DNA of 7,544 bases from Solirubrobacterales bacterium (GCA_025964075.1 JAOPZQ010000002.1:1-7544), one strand, 5' to 3'; numbered from the stretch's first letter, positions 1-7,544 are shown. The notes: generated by a model not told the origin, from the sequence alone. Made by a program: numbers and translations.

Positions 1-1
1 C

Positions 2-985
<984 letters not shown>

Positions 986-1000
986 GCGGCGCCCGCGATC

Positions 1001-1004
1001 GGAG
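1001..1004 (+). promoter_or_regulatory. Ribosome binding site of mreC (GGAG)
   Basis: GGAG lies 10 bases before the GTG at 1015, in the 29-base mreB-mreC gap. It supports the GTG as the mreC start, since that start also gives the short basic N-terminus expected just before the transmembrane segment. Confidence 0.55.
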
Positions 1005-1014
1005 TCCCGCGCTC

Positions 1015-1911
1015 GTGTACGACAAGAAGGTAAGGAGACGACGAGCGGTCCTCGGACTGCTCGTGGCGTTGTCCCTGATCCTCCTCACCGCCTACTTCGG
1101 GGAGTCGGTCGGCGGACCCTTCCACTCGATCCAGCGCGGCGTCGTCCAGGTGCTGTCCCCGATCCAGGAGGGCGCGAGCCGGGCGCTCAAGCCGGTCCGC
1201 GACCTCGCGGGCTGGTTCGGCGACACCATCCACGCCAAGAAGCAGCGCGACCAGCTGAAGAAGGAAGTCGCCACGCTGCGGAAGCAGGTGGCCGGCGCGC
1301 AGCAGGCGCAGACGGAGAACCGGCGGCTCCAGGCACTCGTCTCGCTCGACAGGACCGGCTCGATCTCGAGCTACCAGCCGCACACCGCGCGGGTGATCGG
1401 GCGCTCGCCGACGATCTGGTACTCCCAGATCGAGATCGACAAGGGCTCCGGCGACGGCGTCCAGCCCGACAACCCGGTGGTCGACGGCGACGGCTTGGTG
1501 GGTCGCGTGAAGACCGTCACGAGCGGCACGGCGATCGTCACGCTCGTCACCGACCACACGTTCGGGGCCCAGGCCGAGGTCCTGACCGGCACCAACCCGG
1601 ATCTCGGAACGGTGGCGCCCGACGTCGGCGATCCCACCGTGCTCCTGCTCCAGAACCTGCCGGGGGCGAGCACGGTCAAGACCGGCGACCAGGTGATCAC
1701 GGCGGGCTCGCGCTCCACGCGCCTCGAGTCGCTGTTCCCCAAGGGGCTCGTCGTCGGCGCCGTGACGCAGGTCTCGACCGACCAGCTGAGCGGCTCCTCG
1801 CACCAGGTCAAGCTGAAGCCGGCCGCCGACCTGCGCCACCTCGACTTCGTCCAGGTGCTGACCAAGCCGCAGGCCGGCCTGCGCGCGCAAGCCGGGGGCA
1901 GTGGGCCGTGA
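1015..1911 (+). CDS. mreC: Rod shape-determining protein MreC
   Basis: MreC is a bitopic membrane protein of the elongasome. Its extracytoplasmic beta domains bind PBP2 and help switch on the RodA-PBP2 synthase. The 298-residue product has the family layout: a basic cytosolic N-terminus (MYDKKVRRRR), one transmembrane segment at about 11-27, a charged and Gln-rich coiled-coil stretch at about 75-110, then the two-barrel MreC domain at about 120-285. Recognisable conserved stretches are ARVIGRSPTIWYSQIEIDKG (125-144), DGLVGRV (159-165) and the LFPKGLVVG block (240-248). The length is typical of the family. The start is the GTG at 1015, preceded by GGAG; the next in-frame GTG at 1063 would remove half of the membrane anchor. 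The stop overlaps the mreD start by four bases (GTGA). The C-terminal tail after about residue 285 is Gly/Ala-rich and probably disordered. It is very likely co-transcribed with mreB. Confidence 0.95.
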   Translation: MYDKKVRRRRAVLGLLVALSLILLTAYFGESVGGPFHSIQRGVVQVLSPIQEGASRALKPVRDLAGWFGDTIHAKKQRDQLKKEVATLRKQVAGAQQAQTENRRLQALVSLDRTGSISSYQPHTARVIGRSPTIWYSQIEIDKGSGDGVQPDNPVVDGDGLVGRVKTVTSGTAIVTLVTDHTFGAQAEVLTGTNPDLGTVAPDVGDPTVLLLQNLPGASTVKTGDQVITAGSRSTRLESLFPKGLVVGAVTQVSTDQLSGSSHQVKLKPAADLRHLDFVQVLTKPQAGLRAQAGGSGP

Positions 1912-2474
1912 ACGAGCAGCTCCAGCTCGCGCTCCGGATGGTCGGGCTCGGCCTCGTCCTCGCGATCGTCCAGATCACGGCGATCTCCCAGATCACGCTG
2001 CTCGGCGTGAGCGCCGACCTGACGCCGCTGATCGTCGCCTCGACGGGCCTCCTCGCGGGCTCGATCGCGGGCGCGGTGATGGGCTTCGGCCTCGGCCTGT
2101 TCGTCGACCTCGCGCTCGTCCAGACGCTCGGCGTCACCTCCCTCGTGCTGACGATCATCGGCTACGCCGCCGGGCGCCTGCGCGAGGTGCGCGATCCCGC
2201 CCACAGCCTCGTGCCGCTGGGCGTGGGCGCCGCCGCGACCGCCGCGGCGCAGATCGGCTACTCGTTCCTGCAGGTGCTGCTCGGCGTCGAGGGCCCGGTC
2301 TCGGTGCTCCTCGTGCGCCAGATCCTCGCGGTCACCGTCCTCGGCAGCATCATCGCCGTGCCCGTCCACGCGCTGGTGGCGCGCGTGCTCGGCCCGGCGC
2401 TCCCCGACCTCCTCCGTCGCCGGCGTCGCCGCGCCTACACGACCGGCGGCCTCAGCCCCTTGTCGCGCTCGTGA
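1908..2474 (+). CDS. mreD: Rod shape-determining protein MreD
   Basis: MreD is a small polytopic membrane protein that works with MreC to regulate the RodA-PBP2 wall synthase. The 188-residue product is strongly hydrophobic, with about five or six predicted membrane spans near residues 7-27, 33-50, 51-72, 75-90, 101-126 and 131-156. It contains the G-rich stretch GFGLGLFVDLAL (59-70), which resembles the conserved MreD helix bearing an aspartate. It ends in an arginine run (170-175) and a short polar tail, expected to be cytosolic by the positive-inside rule. The length fits the family (E. coli MreD is 162). The GTG start at 1908 overlaps the mreC stop as GTGA, and the stop overlaps the mrdA start in the same way. 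A GGGGG run at 1894-1898 is a possible weak Shine-Dalgarno, but coupling to mreC translation is the more likely driver. MreD sequences diverge widely, so the call rests on topology and on its position between mreC and mrdA. Confidence 0.9.
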   Translation: MNEQLQLALRMVGLGLVLAIVQITAISQITLLGVSADLTPLIVASTGLLAGSIAGAVMGFGLGLFVDLALVQTLGVTSLVLTIIGYAAGRLREVRDPAHSLVPLGVGAAATAAAQIGYSFLQVLLGVEGPVSVLLVRQILAVTVLGSIIAVPVHALVARVLGPALPDLLRRRRRRAYTTGGLSPLSRS

Positions 2475-4486
2475 TCCAGGGTCCCGACGACCGCCGCGCT
2501 CCGATCACCCCCCAGCTCGCCGTGCGCGTGGCGCTGATGGGCGGCTTCGCGCTCGTCATGTTCGCGATCATCTTCTTCCGCCTCTGGTTCCTGCAGGTGC
2601 TCTCCGGCCACGACTTCCTGGCCAAGGCCCAGCAGAACCGGGTGCGGAGCATCGTCGTCCAGGCGCCGCGCGGCGAGATCCTCGATCGCAACGGCAAGCA
2701 GATGGTGAAGAACCGGGCGACGAACGTCGTCCAGGTCGACCCGGCCGAGCTGCCCACGAACCAGGTCGTCCGGGCGCGGATGTTCCGGCGCCTCGCGTTC
2801 GTCATCGGCCGCTCCCGCTCGCTGCATCGCTGCGTGGTCGGCGAACCGACGCACCCGAGGGAGGTCCTGATGGTCACCTCGCTCCAGTGCGAGGTCGAGC
2901 AGGCGTACTTCCGGCTGCCCTACGCCTCGGTGACCGTGAAGACGGATGCCTCCTCGGCCGTCGTGGGCTACATCGCCGAGCGCGCCTCGAAGTTCCAGGG
3001 GGTCACCGCGCCGCAGATCAACCTGCGCCAGTACCCGTACAAGGACATCGCCGCTCAGGTGCTCGGCTACGTCGGCGAGATCAGCCCGACGGAGCTCACC
3101 TGGCATCACTTCAAGGGCGTGAGTCCGGCCACGGTCGTCGGCCAGAACGGGCTCGAGTACCAGTACGACCGCTACCTGCGCGGGAAGAACGGGGCGCAGC
3201 GGATCTCCGTCGACGCGCTCGGGAACGCGAACGGCCCGGCGCTGGCGACGCGCAACCCGATCCCCGGCGAGAACCTCCGCCTCTCGGTCGACCAGAACGT
3301 GGAGGCCGAGGGGATGAAGGCGCTGAAGACGGGCATCTCGCTCGCTCACGGCAACGGCAACCCCGCGGACGCCGGCGCGTTCGTGGCGATGGACCCCTCG
3401 AGCGGCGAGATCTACGCGATGGGCTCCTACCCCTCCTTCGATCCCGACGTCTTCGCCAAGCCGATCAGCACCGCCCACTACAACCAGCTGTTCGGCAAGC
3501 AGGCCAACTACCCGCAGCTCAACCGTGCGATCCAGAGCGCGTATCCGACGGGGTCGACGTTCAAGCCGATCACGGCGACCGCGGCGCTCGAGGCGGGCAA
3601 GTGGGCGCCGGGCGAGACCTACACCGACACGGGGACGTTCACGGACACGGGCGGCGGCGTGCGCCAGAACGCGGGCAAGGCGTCCTACGGCACGATCAAC
3701 ATCGTCGACGCGCTCCGCGTCTCCTCCGACGTCTTCTTCTACAACCTCGGCCGCAACCTGAACGACCCGCGGCCCGCCGGGGGCGCGCTGCAGACGTGGG
3801 CCCGCCGGTACGGGATCGGCCGCCGCACCGGCGTCGACCTCCCGGGCGAGACCACCGGCACGCTCCCCTCGCCGACGTGGCGGGCGAACCGCAACACGAT
3901 CGAGCACACGTGCGAGCGCAAGACGCACAAGAGCGCGTGCGGCATCGCCGACGGCCGGCCCTGGTCCGAGGGCGACAACGAGAACCTCGCGGTCGGCCAG
4001 GGCGACGTCGGCGTCTCGCCGCTCCAGCTCGCGACCGCCTACTCGGCGCTCGCCAACGGCGGACGCGTGGTGACCCCGCACATCGGCCTGCAGATCGAGG
4101 ACGCCGTCGGCAAGGTCGTCCAGCGCTTCGACAAGCCGCCGAGCCGCCACATCGCGCTCAGCCCGGCCGTCCGCGCCCAGGTCATGCAGGGCCTGTACGG
4201 CGCCGCGAACTCTCCGGGCGGAACGTCGGAGCAGGTATGGAAGGGCTTCCCCTCCCAGTACAAGGTGTTCGGCAAGACGGGCACCGCCCAGCTCGGCCTC
4301 GGGCGCCCGGACCAGTCGTGGTACGCGTGCTACGTCCAGGCGGGCTCGCGCTCGATCGTCGTCGCGGTGACGATCGAGAAGGGCGGCTTCGGCGCCGAGG
4401 CGGCGGCGCCGGCGGCGCGGCTGATCGTGTCGAAGTGGCTCGGCGTCAAGGGCAAGGTCCAGGCCGGTCACTCGAAGACGCTATGA
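2471..4486 (+). CDS. mrdA: Penicillin-binding protein 2, class B peptidoglycan DD-transpeptidase
   Basis: PBP2 crosslinks the peptide stems of glycan strands made by its partner RodA during side-wall elongation; it acts outside the membrane and is a beta-lactam target. The 671-residue product has a short cytosolic N-terminus, one membrane anchor at about 18-43, the pedestal/dimerisation domain (RGEILDRNG at 67-75; GLEYQYDRYLRG at 227-238), and a transpeptidase domain from about 310. All three catalytic motifs are present: STFK with nucleophile Ser362 and Lys365, SSD at 418-420, and KTGTAQ at 602-607. A conserved GQGD precedes the late helix at about 509-512. The GTG at 2471 forms a GTGA overlap with the mreD stop; the frame is open further upstream to 1901, but that part is out-of-frame mreD and not homologous. 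Five cysteines (121, 140, 481, 490, 620) all lie outside the membrane, an unusual number. The stop overlaps rodA by ATGA. No clear Shine-Dalgarno is seen, so translational coupling is likely. Confidence 0.96.
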   Translation: MIQGPDDRRAPITPQLAVRVALMGGFALVMFAIIFFRLWFLQVLSGHDFLAKAQQNRVRSIVVQAPRGEILDRNGKQMVKNRATNVVQVDPAELPTNQVVRARMFRRLAFVIGRSRSLHRCVVGEPTHPREVLMVTSLQCEVEQAYFRLPYASVTVKTDASSAVVGYIAERASKFQGVTAPQINLRQYPYKDIAAQVLGYVGEISPTELTWHHFKGVSPATVVGQNGLEYQYDRYLRGKNGAQRISVDALGNANGPALATRNPIPGENLRLSVDQNVEAEGMKALKTGISLAHGNGNPADAGAFVAMDPSSGEIYAMGSYPSFDPDVFAKPISTAHYNQLFGKQANYPQLNRAIQSAYPTGSTFKPITATAALEAGKWAPGETYTDTGTFTDTGGGVRQNAGKASYGTINIVDALRVSSDVFFYNLGRNLNDPRPAGGALQTWARRYGIGRRTGVDLPGETTGTLPSPTWRANRNTIEHTCERKTHKSACGIADGRPWSEGDNENLAVGQGDVGVSPLQLATAYSALANGGRVVTPHIGLQIEDAVGKVVQRFDKPPSRHIALSPAVRAQVMQGLYGAANSPGGTSEQVWKGFPSQYKVFGKTGTAQLGLGRPDQSWYACYVQAGSRSIVVAVTIEKGGFGAEAAAPAARLIVSKWLGVKGKVQAGHSKTL

Positions 4487-5688
4487 GCACCGCCACGACA
4501 CCCGTTCCCCGCTCGATCGAAGAGCTCGCCGTCGCCACCGAGCGGCCGGCGCTCCGGATCGACGTCTGGCTCGCGGTCGCGACGCTCGGCCTGATCGGCT
4601 GCTCGCTCTACGTCCTCCACGGCGCGACGAAGAACGACATCCCCGGGCGCCCCGACTTCTACGTCCAGCGCCAGGGGCTCTACGCCGGCATCGGCCTGCT
4701 GCTGGCGATCGTGCTCGCGAAGATCGACTACTCGCGGCTGCGCGAGCTCAAGTTCGTCGTGTTCGGCCTGCTGATCGGCTCGAACCTGCTCGTGCTCGCG
4801 ATCGCCGGCGCGACCCGCGGCTCCAAGCGCTGGATCAACCTCCCGTTCTTCCAGTACCAGCCCTCGGAGGTGGGCAAGGTCCTCCTCGTCGTGGCGCTGG
4901 CGGCGTTCGTCACCGACCGCTCGCGGCGGCTGCACGAACGCCAGACGACGGCGCGCGTGATGCTGCTGGCGCTGCTCCCGGCCCTGCTGGTGATCGCCCA
5001 GCCGGACCTCGGCACCGGCATGGTCTTCGTCGTCGTCGCGTTCGCGATGCTGTACTTCGCCGGGACGTCGTGGAAGCACCTGACCGCCCTCGCCGCGCTG
5101 TTCGTCGTCTCGGTGACGCTCGTGCTGGCCGCGGCGCCCGCGATCGGCGTGCACGTGCTGAAGCCCTACCAGGTCCAGCGGCTCACCGGTTTCCTCAAGC
5201 CCTCGAAGGACCCCCGCAACCAGACCTACCAGATCAATCAGTCCGAGATCGCGATCGGCTCGGGGGGCAAGAGCGGCCGCGGCGTCGCCCACGCGACGCA
5301 GACCAAGCTCAACTTCCTGCCCGAGCATCACACGGACTTCGTCTTTTCCGTCGTGGGGGAGACGTACGGTTTCATGGGGGCGGCAGTGGTGCTGTCCCTG
5401 TATGCACTGCTCATATGGCGCGCCCTCCGCATCCTGACCATGGCCAAGAACCTCTACGGCACCCTCATCGCCGGCGGCATCCTTGCCATGATGATGTTCC
5501 AGGTCTTCGTAAACGTCGGGATGACGATCGGGATCATGCCCATCACGGGCGTGCCACTCCCACTCATGAGCTTCGGCGGCTCGTCGATGCTCGTGACGCT
5601 CATGGCCATCGGGCTCTTGCAATCGATCCACATCCAAGCTCGGATCGCGAATGCCGGCAAGGGCCGCATCCCGCTCTCACAAGGATGA
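4483..5688 (+). CDS. rodA: RodA, SEDS-family peptidoglycan glycosyltransferase
   Basis: RodA polymerises lipid II into glycan strands and forms a complex with PBP2 in the elongasome. The 401-residue product is a polytopic SEDS protein with about ten membrane spans and a polar N-terminal stretch of about 25 residues. Family signatures are GSKRWINL (113-120, with the conserved Trp117), QPSEVGK (126-132), QPDLGTG (173-179), YQINQSEIAIGSGG (249-262), FLPEHHTDFVFSVVGE (278-293) and the GVPLPLMSFGGSSM block (356-369). Asp285 in the HTDF motif corresponds to the essential extracellular aspartate (Asp280 in Bacillus subtilis RodA). FtsW is the main alternative, but adjacency to mrdA and the mre genes, with no divisome gene in sight, favours RodA. 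The ATG start overlaps the mrdA stop as ATGA. From codon 287 onward, A/T-ending codons rise sharply compared with the first 286 codons (see findings), while the protein stays fully conserved in style. Confidence 0.96.
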   Translation: MSTATTPVPRSIEELAVATERPALRIDVWLAVATLGLIGCSLYVLHGATKNDIPGRPDFYVQRQGLYAGIGLLLAIVLAKIDYSRLRELKFVVFGLLIGSNLLVLAIAGATRGSKRWINLPFFQYQPSEVGKVLLVVALAAFVTDRSRRLHERQTTARVMLLALLPALLVIAQPDLGTGMVFVVVAFAMLYFAGTSWKHLTALAALFVVSVTLVLAAAPAIGVHVLKPYQVQRLTGFLKPSKDPRNQTYQINQSEIAIGSGGKSGRGVAHATQTKLNFLPEHHTDFVFSVVGETYGFMGAAVVLSLYALLIWRALRILTMAKNLYGTLIAGGILAMMMFQVFVNVGMTIGIMPITGVPLPLMSFGGSSMLVTLMAIGLLQSIHIQARIANAGKGRIPLSQG

Positions 5689-5832
5689 TCAACTTTGAAG
5701 AAACAGCTGCTCGTCAGCGTCGACCGGGGCGAAACCCGGGTGGCGCTGCTCGAAGCTACGGGTGAGCCGTCGAAGACGGGTCGCCGGCGGCGCGGACCAC
5801 GCCCCGCCAACCCCGCCCGCGGTTACCGCGTG
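5341..5832 (+). other. Zone of relaxed codon usage across the rodA/ribonuclease junction
   Basis: By hand count, 7 of the first 286 rodA codons end in A or T. In rodA codons 287-401 it is 17 of 115, including rare ones for this window such as ATA, GTA, TTT, CAA and TCA. In the first 46 ribonuclease codons it is 9 of 46. After that, A/T-ending codons become rare again. Both reading frames stay intact through the zone. Possible causes are a recombination tract, selection for an embedded promoter or low mRNA structure near the ribonuclease start, or a chimeric assembly. The sequence alone does not decide among these. Confidence 0.6.
5681..5685 (+). promoter_or_regulatory. Ribosome binding site of the ribonuclease gene (AAGGA) inside the rodA end
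   Basis: AAGGA sits 9 bases before the TTG at 5695, which is good spacing. It directly abuts an ATG at 5685-5687, leaving that ATG without usable spacing. This decides the start in favour of the TTG, together with the protein match MKKQLLV...RVALLE to the RNase E/G N-terminus. Confidence 0.65.
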
Positions 5833-7544
5833 GCGGAGCTCTACGTCGAGCGCCGCGGCTCGCGCTCGATCGTGGGGAACGTCTACAAGGGCCGCGTGGA
5901 CAACGTCCTCGCCGGCCTCGAAGCCGCGTTCGTCGACATCGGGCTGGAGAAGAACGGCTTCCTGCACGTCGACGAGATCGTGCTGCCGGGCGTCGAGACG
6001 GTGAAGCGCGGCCGCGGAAGCGGCCCGAAGATCACCGAGCTCCTGAAGCCCGGGCAGGAGATCGTCGTGCAGGTCGTCAAGGACCCCTTGAAGACCAAGG
6101 GCGCGCGCCTCTCGATGGAGCTGACGATCCCCGGTCGCTACATGGTCTACGCGCCCTCGGGCGAAGGCGTCGGCGTCTCCCGGCGCCTCGAGGACAAGGA
6201 GCGCGAGCGCCTGCGCAAGGAGGCCAAGGGCCTCGACCTGCGCGGCGGCGGCGCCATCGTCCGCACCGCGGCGCACGGCGCGACGCGCAAGGACTTCGAG
6301 CGCGAGCTCCAGTACCTGTTCAAGCTGAACGAGGTCCTGCAGAAGCGCGCGTCGGAGACGACGGCGCCCGCCCTCGTCTTCCAGGAGGCCGACCTCTCGG
6401 TCCGGGTCGTACGCGACATCTTCTCCGCGCACTTCGAGCGGGCCGTCGTCGACGACCCGTTGCAGCACCGGCGCCTGACCTCCTTCTTCACGCGCACCGC
6501 GCCCGAGCTCGTCGACCGCGTCGAGCTGTGGGAGGAGGACGAGTCGCTGTTCGAGCGCTACGGCATCGAGGAGGCCTTCCAGAAGGTCCTCTCGCGCCGG
6601 GTCGACCTGCCCTCGGGCGGCTACCTGATGATCGACTACGCCGAGGCGCTGACGGTCATCGACGTCAACTCGGGGTCGTTCATCGGCCGCGGGAAGTCCG
6701 CGCGGCTCGAGGACACGATCACGAAGACGAACCTCGAGGCGGCCGACGAGGTCGTCAGCCAGCTCCGGCTCCGCGACATCGGCGGCATCATCGTCATCGA
6801 CTTCATCGACATGGCGCGCGCACGCAACCGCGAGGCCGTGCTGAAGACGCTGCGCGCGGCCCTCGACGAGGACCGCACGAAGACGTTCGTCGTCGAGATC
6901 TCGCCCCTCGGCCTGGTCGAGATGACCCGCCAGAACGTGACCGACGGCGTGCGGGAGATCATGACCGGCCCGTGCCCGACGTGCGACGGGGAGGGCGTCG
7001 TCAAGTCGCCCGAGACGATCGCGCTCGAGCTCGACCGGCGCATCCGCCGGGAGGTCAAGGGCCGGACCGCCGAGGCGTTCCTCCTGCAGGTCCATCCCCG
7101 CGTGACGGCGCAGTTCACCGCGAACAGCGGCCGGATGCTCCGCGAGCTCGAGGAGGAGACCGGCCGGCAGTTCCACTTCGAGGGCTCCGAGGGCCTGCCG
7201 CTCGACTACTTCGCGATCGTGCTCGAGGGCACGCGCCAGGAGGTCGAGGAGCGCGCCCTGCCGTTCCGCGAGGGCGAGGAGGTCCTCGTCCACATCGTCG
7301 AGCCGCACATGTACGAGGTCGACGACGCCGTGGCGAAGATCGACGGCTACATCGTCTCGGTGGTGGGCGGCGGCCCGTACGTGGGCGAGAAGAAGCTCGT
7401 GCGGATCCAGGAGGCGGGCCGGACGTCGGCGACCGCCACGCTCGTGGACAACGGGAACGGCGCCGAGGCCGGCGCCGGAGACGCGACGCCTCGCGTCGAG
7501 ACCGACGGCGGCGAGGCCGCGACGCGCGCCCGCTCGCGCGGGCG
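5695..7544 (+). CDS. rne: Ribonuclease E/G family endoribonuclease, 3' partial, with C-terminal TRAM-like module
   Basis: RNase E/G enzymes cut single-stranded AU-rich RNA and take part in rRNA maturation and mRNA turnover in the cytoplasm. 616 residues are visible with no stop before the window edge. Order of parts: a first strand (MKKQLLVSVDRGETRVALLE), an Arg/Pro-rich insert at about 22-42, the S1 RNA-binding domain at about 58-145 (NVYKGRV, LEAAFVDIGLEKNGFL), and the 5'-sensor region with VRTA at 189-192, matching Arg169-Thr170 of E. coli RNase E. The DNase I-like catalytic part carries metal ligands Asp323 (IDVNSG) and Asp369 (VIDFIDM). CPTC at 427-430 is the Zn-link of the dimer interface. 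Residues 463-525 match the RNase G-like tail. A TRAM-like stretch follows at about 527-590, then a low-complexity Gly/Ala/Arg tail. The TTG start is the only start codon between the in-frame rodA stop and the conserved N-terminus. The visible part already exceeds E. coli RNase G (489 residues), so rne rather than rng is a judgement call. Confidence 0.95.
   Translation, partial: MKKQLLVSVDRGETRVALLEATGEPSKTGRRRRGPRPANPARGYRVAELYVERRGSRSIVGNVYKGRVDNVLAGLEAAFVDIGLEKNGFLHVDEIVLPGVETVKRGRGSGPKITELLKPGQEIVVQVVKDPLKTKGARLSMELTIPGRYMVYAPSGEGVGVSRRLEDKERERLRKEAKGLDLRGGGAIVRTAAHGATRKDFERELQYLFKLNEVLQKRASETTAPALVFQEADLSVRVVRDIFSAHFERAVVDDPLQHRRLTSFFTRTAPELVDRVELWEEDESLFERYGIEEAFQKVLSRRVDLPSGGYLMIDYAEALTVIDVNSGSFIGRGKSARLEDTITKTNLEAADEVVSQLRLRDIGGIIVIDFIDMARARNREAVLKTLRAALDEDRTKTFVVEISPLGLVEMTRQNVTDGVREIMTGPCPTCDGEGVVKSPETIALELDRRIRREVKGRTAEAFLLQVHPRVTAQFTANSGRMLRELEEETGRQFHFEGSEGLPLDYFAIVLEGTRQEVEERALPFREGEEVLVHIVEPHMYEVDDAVAKIDGYIVSVVGGGPYVGEKKLVRIQEAGRTSATATLVDNGNGAEAGAGDATPRVETDGGEAATRARSRG

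Noticed and set aside
1026..1037. Purine-rich AAGGTAAGGAG just inside mreC, resembling a strong Shine-Dalgarno.
   Set aside because: No ATG, GTG or TTG lies at suitable spacing. The next in-frame GTG (1063) is about 25 bases away and would cut the membrane anchor. It encodes the basic N-terminal residues.
1901..2470. Upstream open extension of the PBP2 frame starting at 1901.
   Set aside because: It overlaps mreD in another frame and reads as Arg/Pro-rich sequence. The GTG at 2471 gives the normal short cytosolic N-terminus and GTGA coupling.
2887..4482. Upstream open extension of the rodA frame through mrdA, giving an apparent 933-residue protein.
   Set aside because: The upstream part is out-of-frame mrdA with Arg/Gly-rich nonsense sequence. 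The SEDS homology starts only after the ATG at 4483, which forms the ATGA overlap.
5483..5512. Possible internal promoter for the ribonuclease gene (TTGCCA, 18-base spacer, TCGTAA).
   Set aside because: The -10 match is poor, and in an organism with unknown sigma-factor preferences it cannot be told from chance. The codon-usage shift around it keeps it worth testing, but it is not annotated.

Overview
The window is a single co-directional plus-strand cluster for rod-shaped cell-wall growth, followed by a ribosome/RNA-metabolism gene. In order it holds mreB (5' end cut by the window edge), mreC, mreD, mrdA (PBP2), rodA, and a Rne/Rng-family ribonuclease whose 3' end runs off the window. Nearly every base is coding. 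The only gaps are 29 bases between mreB and mreC and 6 bases between rodA and the ribonuclease gene, so no stretch over 300 bases lacks a gene. I see no rRNA, tRNA, CRISPR array, insertion sequence or integrase.

Organism: third codon positions are almost all G or C, GTG and TTG starts are used, and the elongasome genes lie directly upstream of an RNase E/G gene. This suggests a high-GC Gram-positive bacterium. A deep actinobacterial lineage such as Thermoleophilia/Solirubrobacterales is my best guess, from protein style and gene order rather than any search. An mre cluster with an RNase G gene downstream also occurs in Escherichia coli (mreBCD-yhdE-rng), so the association is broad.

How the genes work together: MreB forms membrane-bound actin-like filaments. 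MreC and MreD are membrane partners that couple the filaments to the synthase and activate it. RodA (SEDS glycosyltransferase) polymerises lipid II, and PBP2 (class B transpeptidase) crosslinks the new strands. Three consecutive junctions (mreC/mreD, mreD/mrdA, mrdA/rodA) are four-base stop/start overlaps of the GTGA or ATGA type, which points to translational coupling. The ribonuclease starts at a TTG 6 bases after the rodA stop, with an AAGGA Shine-Dalgarno sequence inside the rodA end.

The core of this window is a known system, not a new one. The points that merit a second look are: a sharp zone of relaxed codon usage over the end of rodA and the start of the ribonuclease gene (about 5341-5832); an Arg/Pro-rich insertion near the ribonuclease N-terminus; a TRAM-like module at the ribonuclease C-terminus; and two cysteine pairs in the extracytoplasmic part of PBP2.
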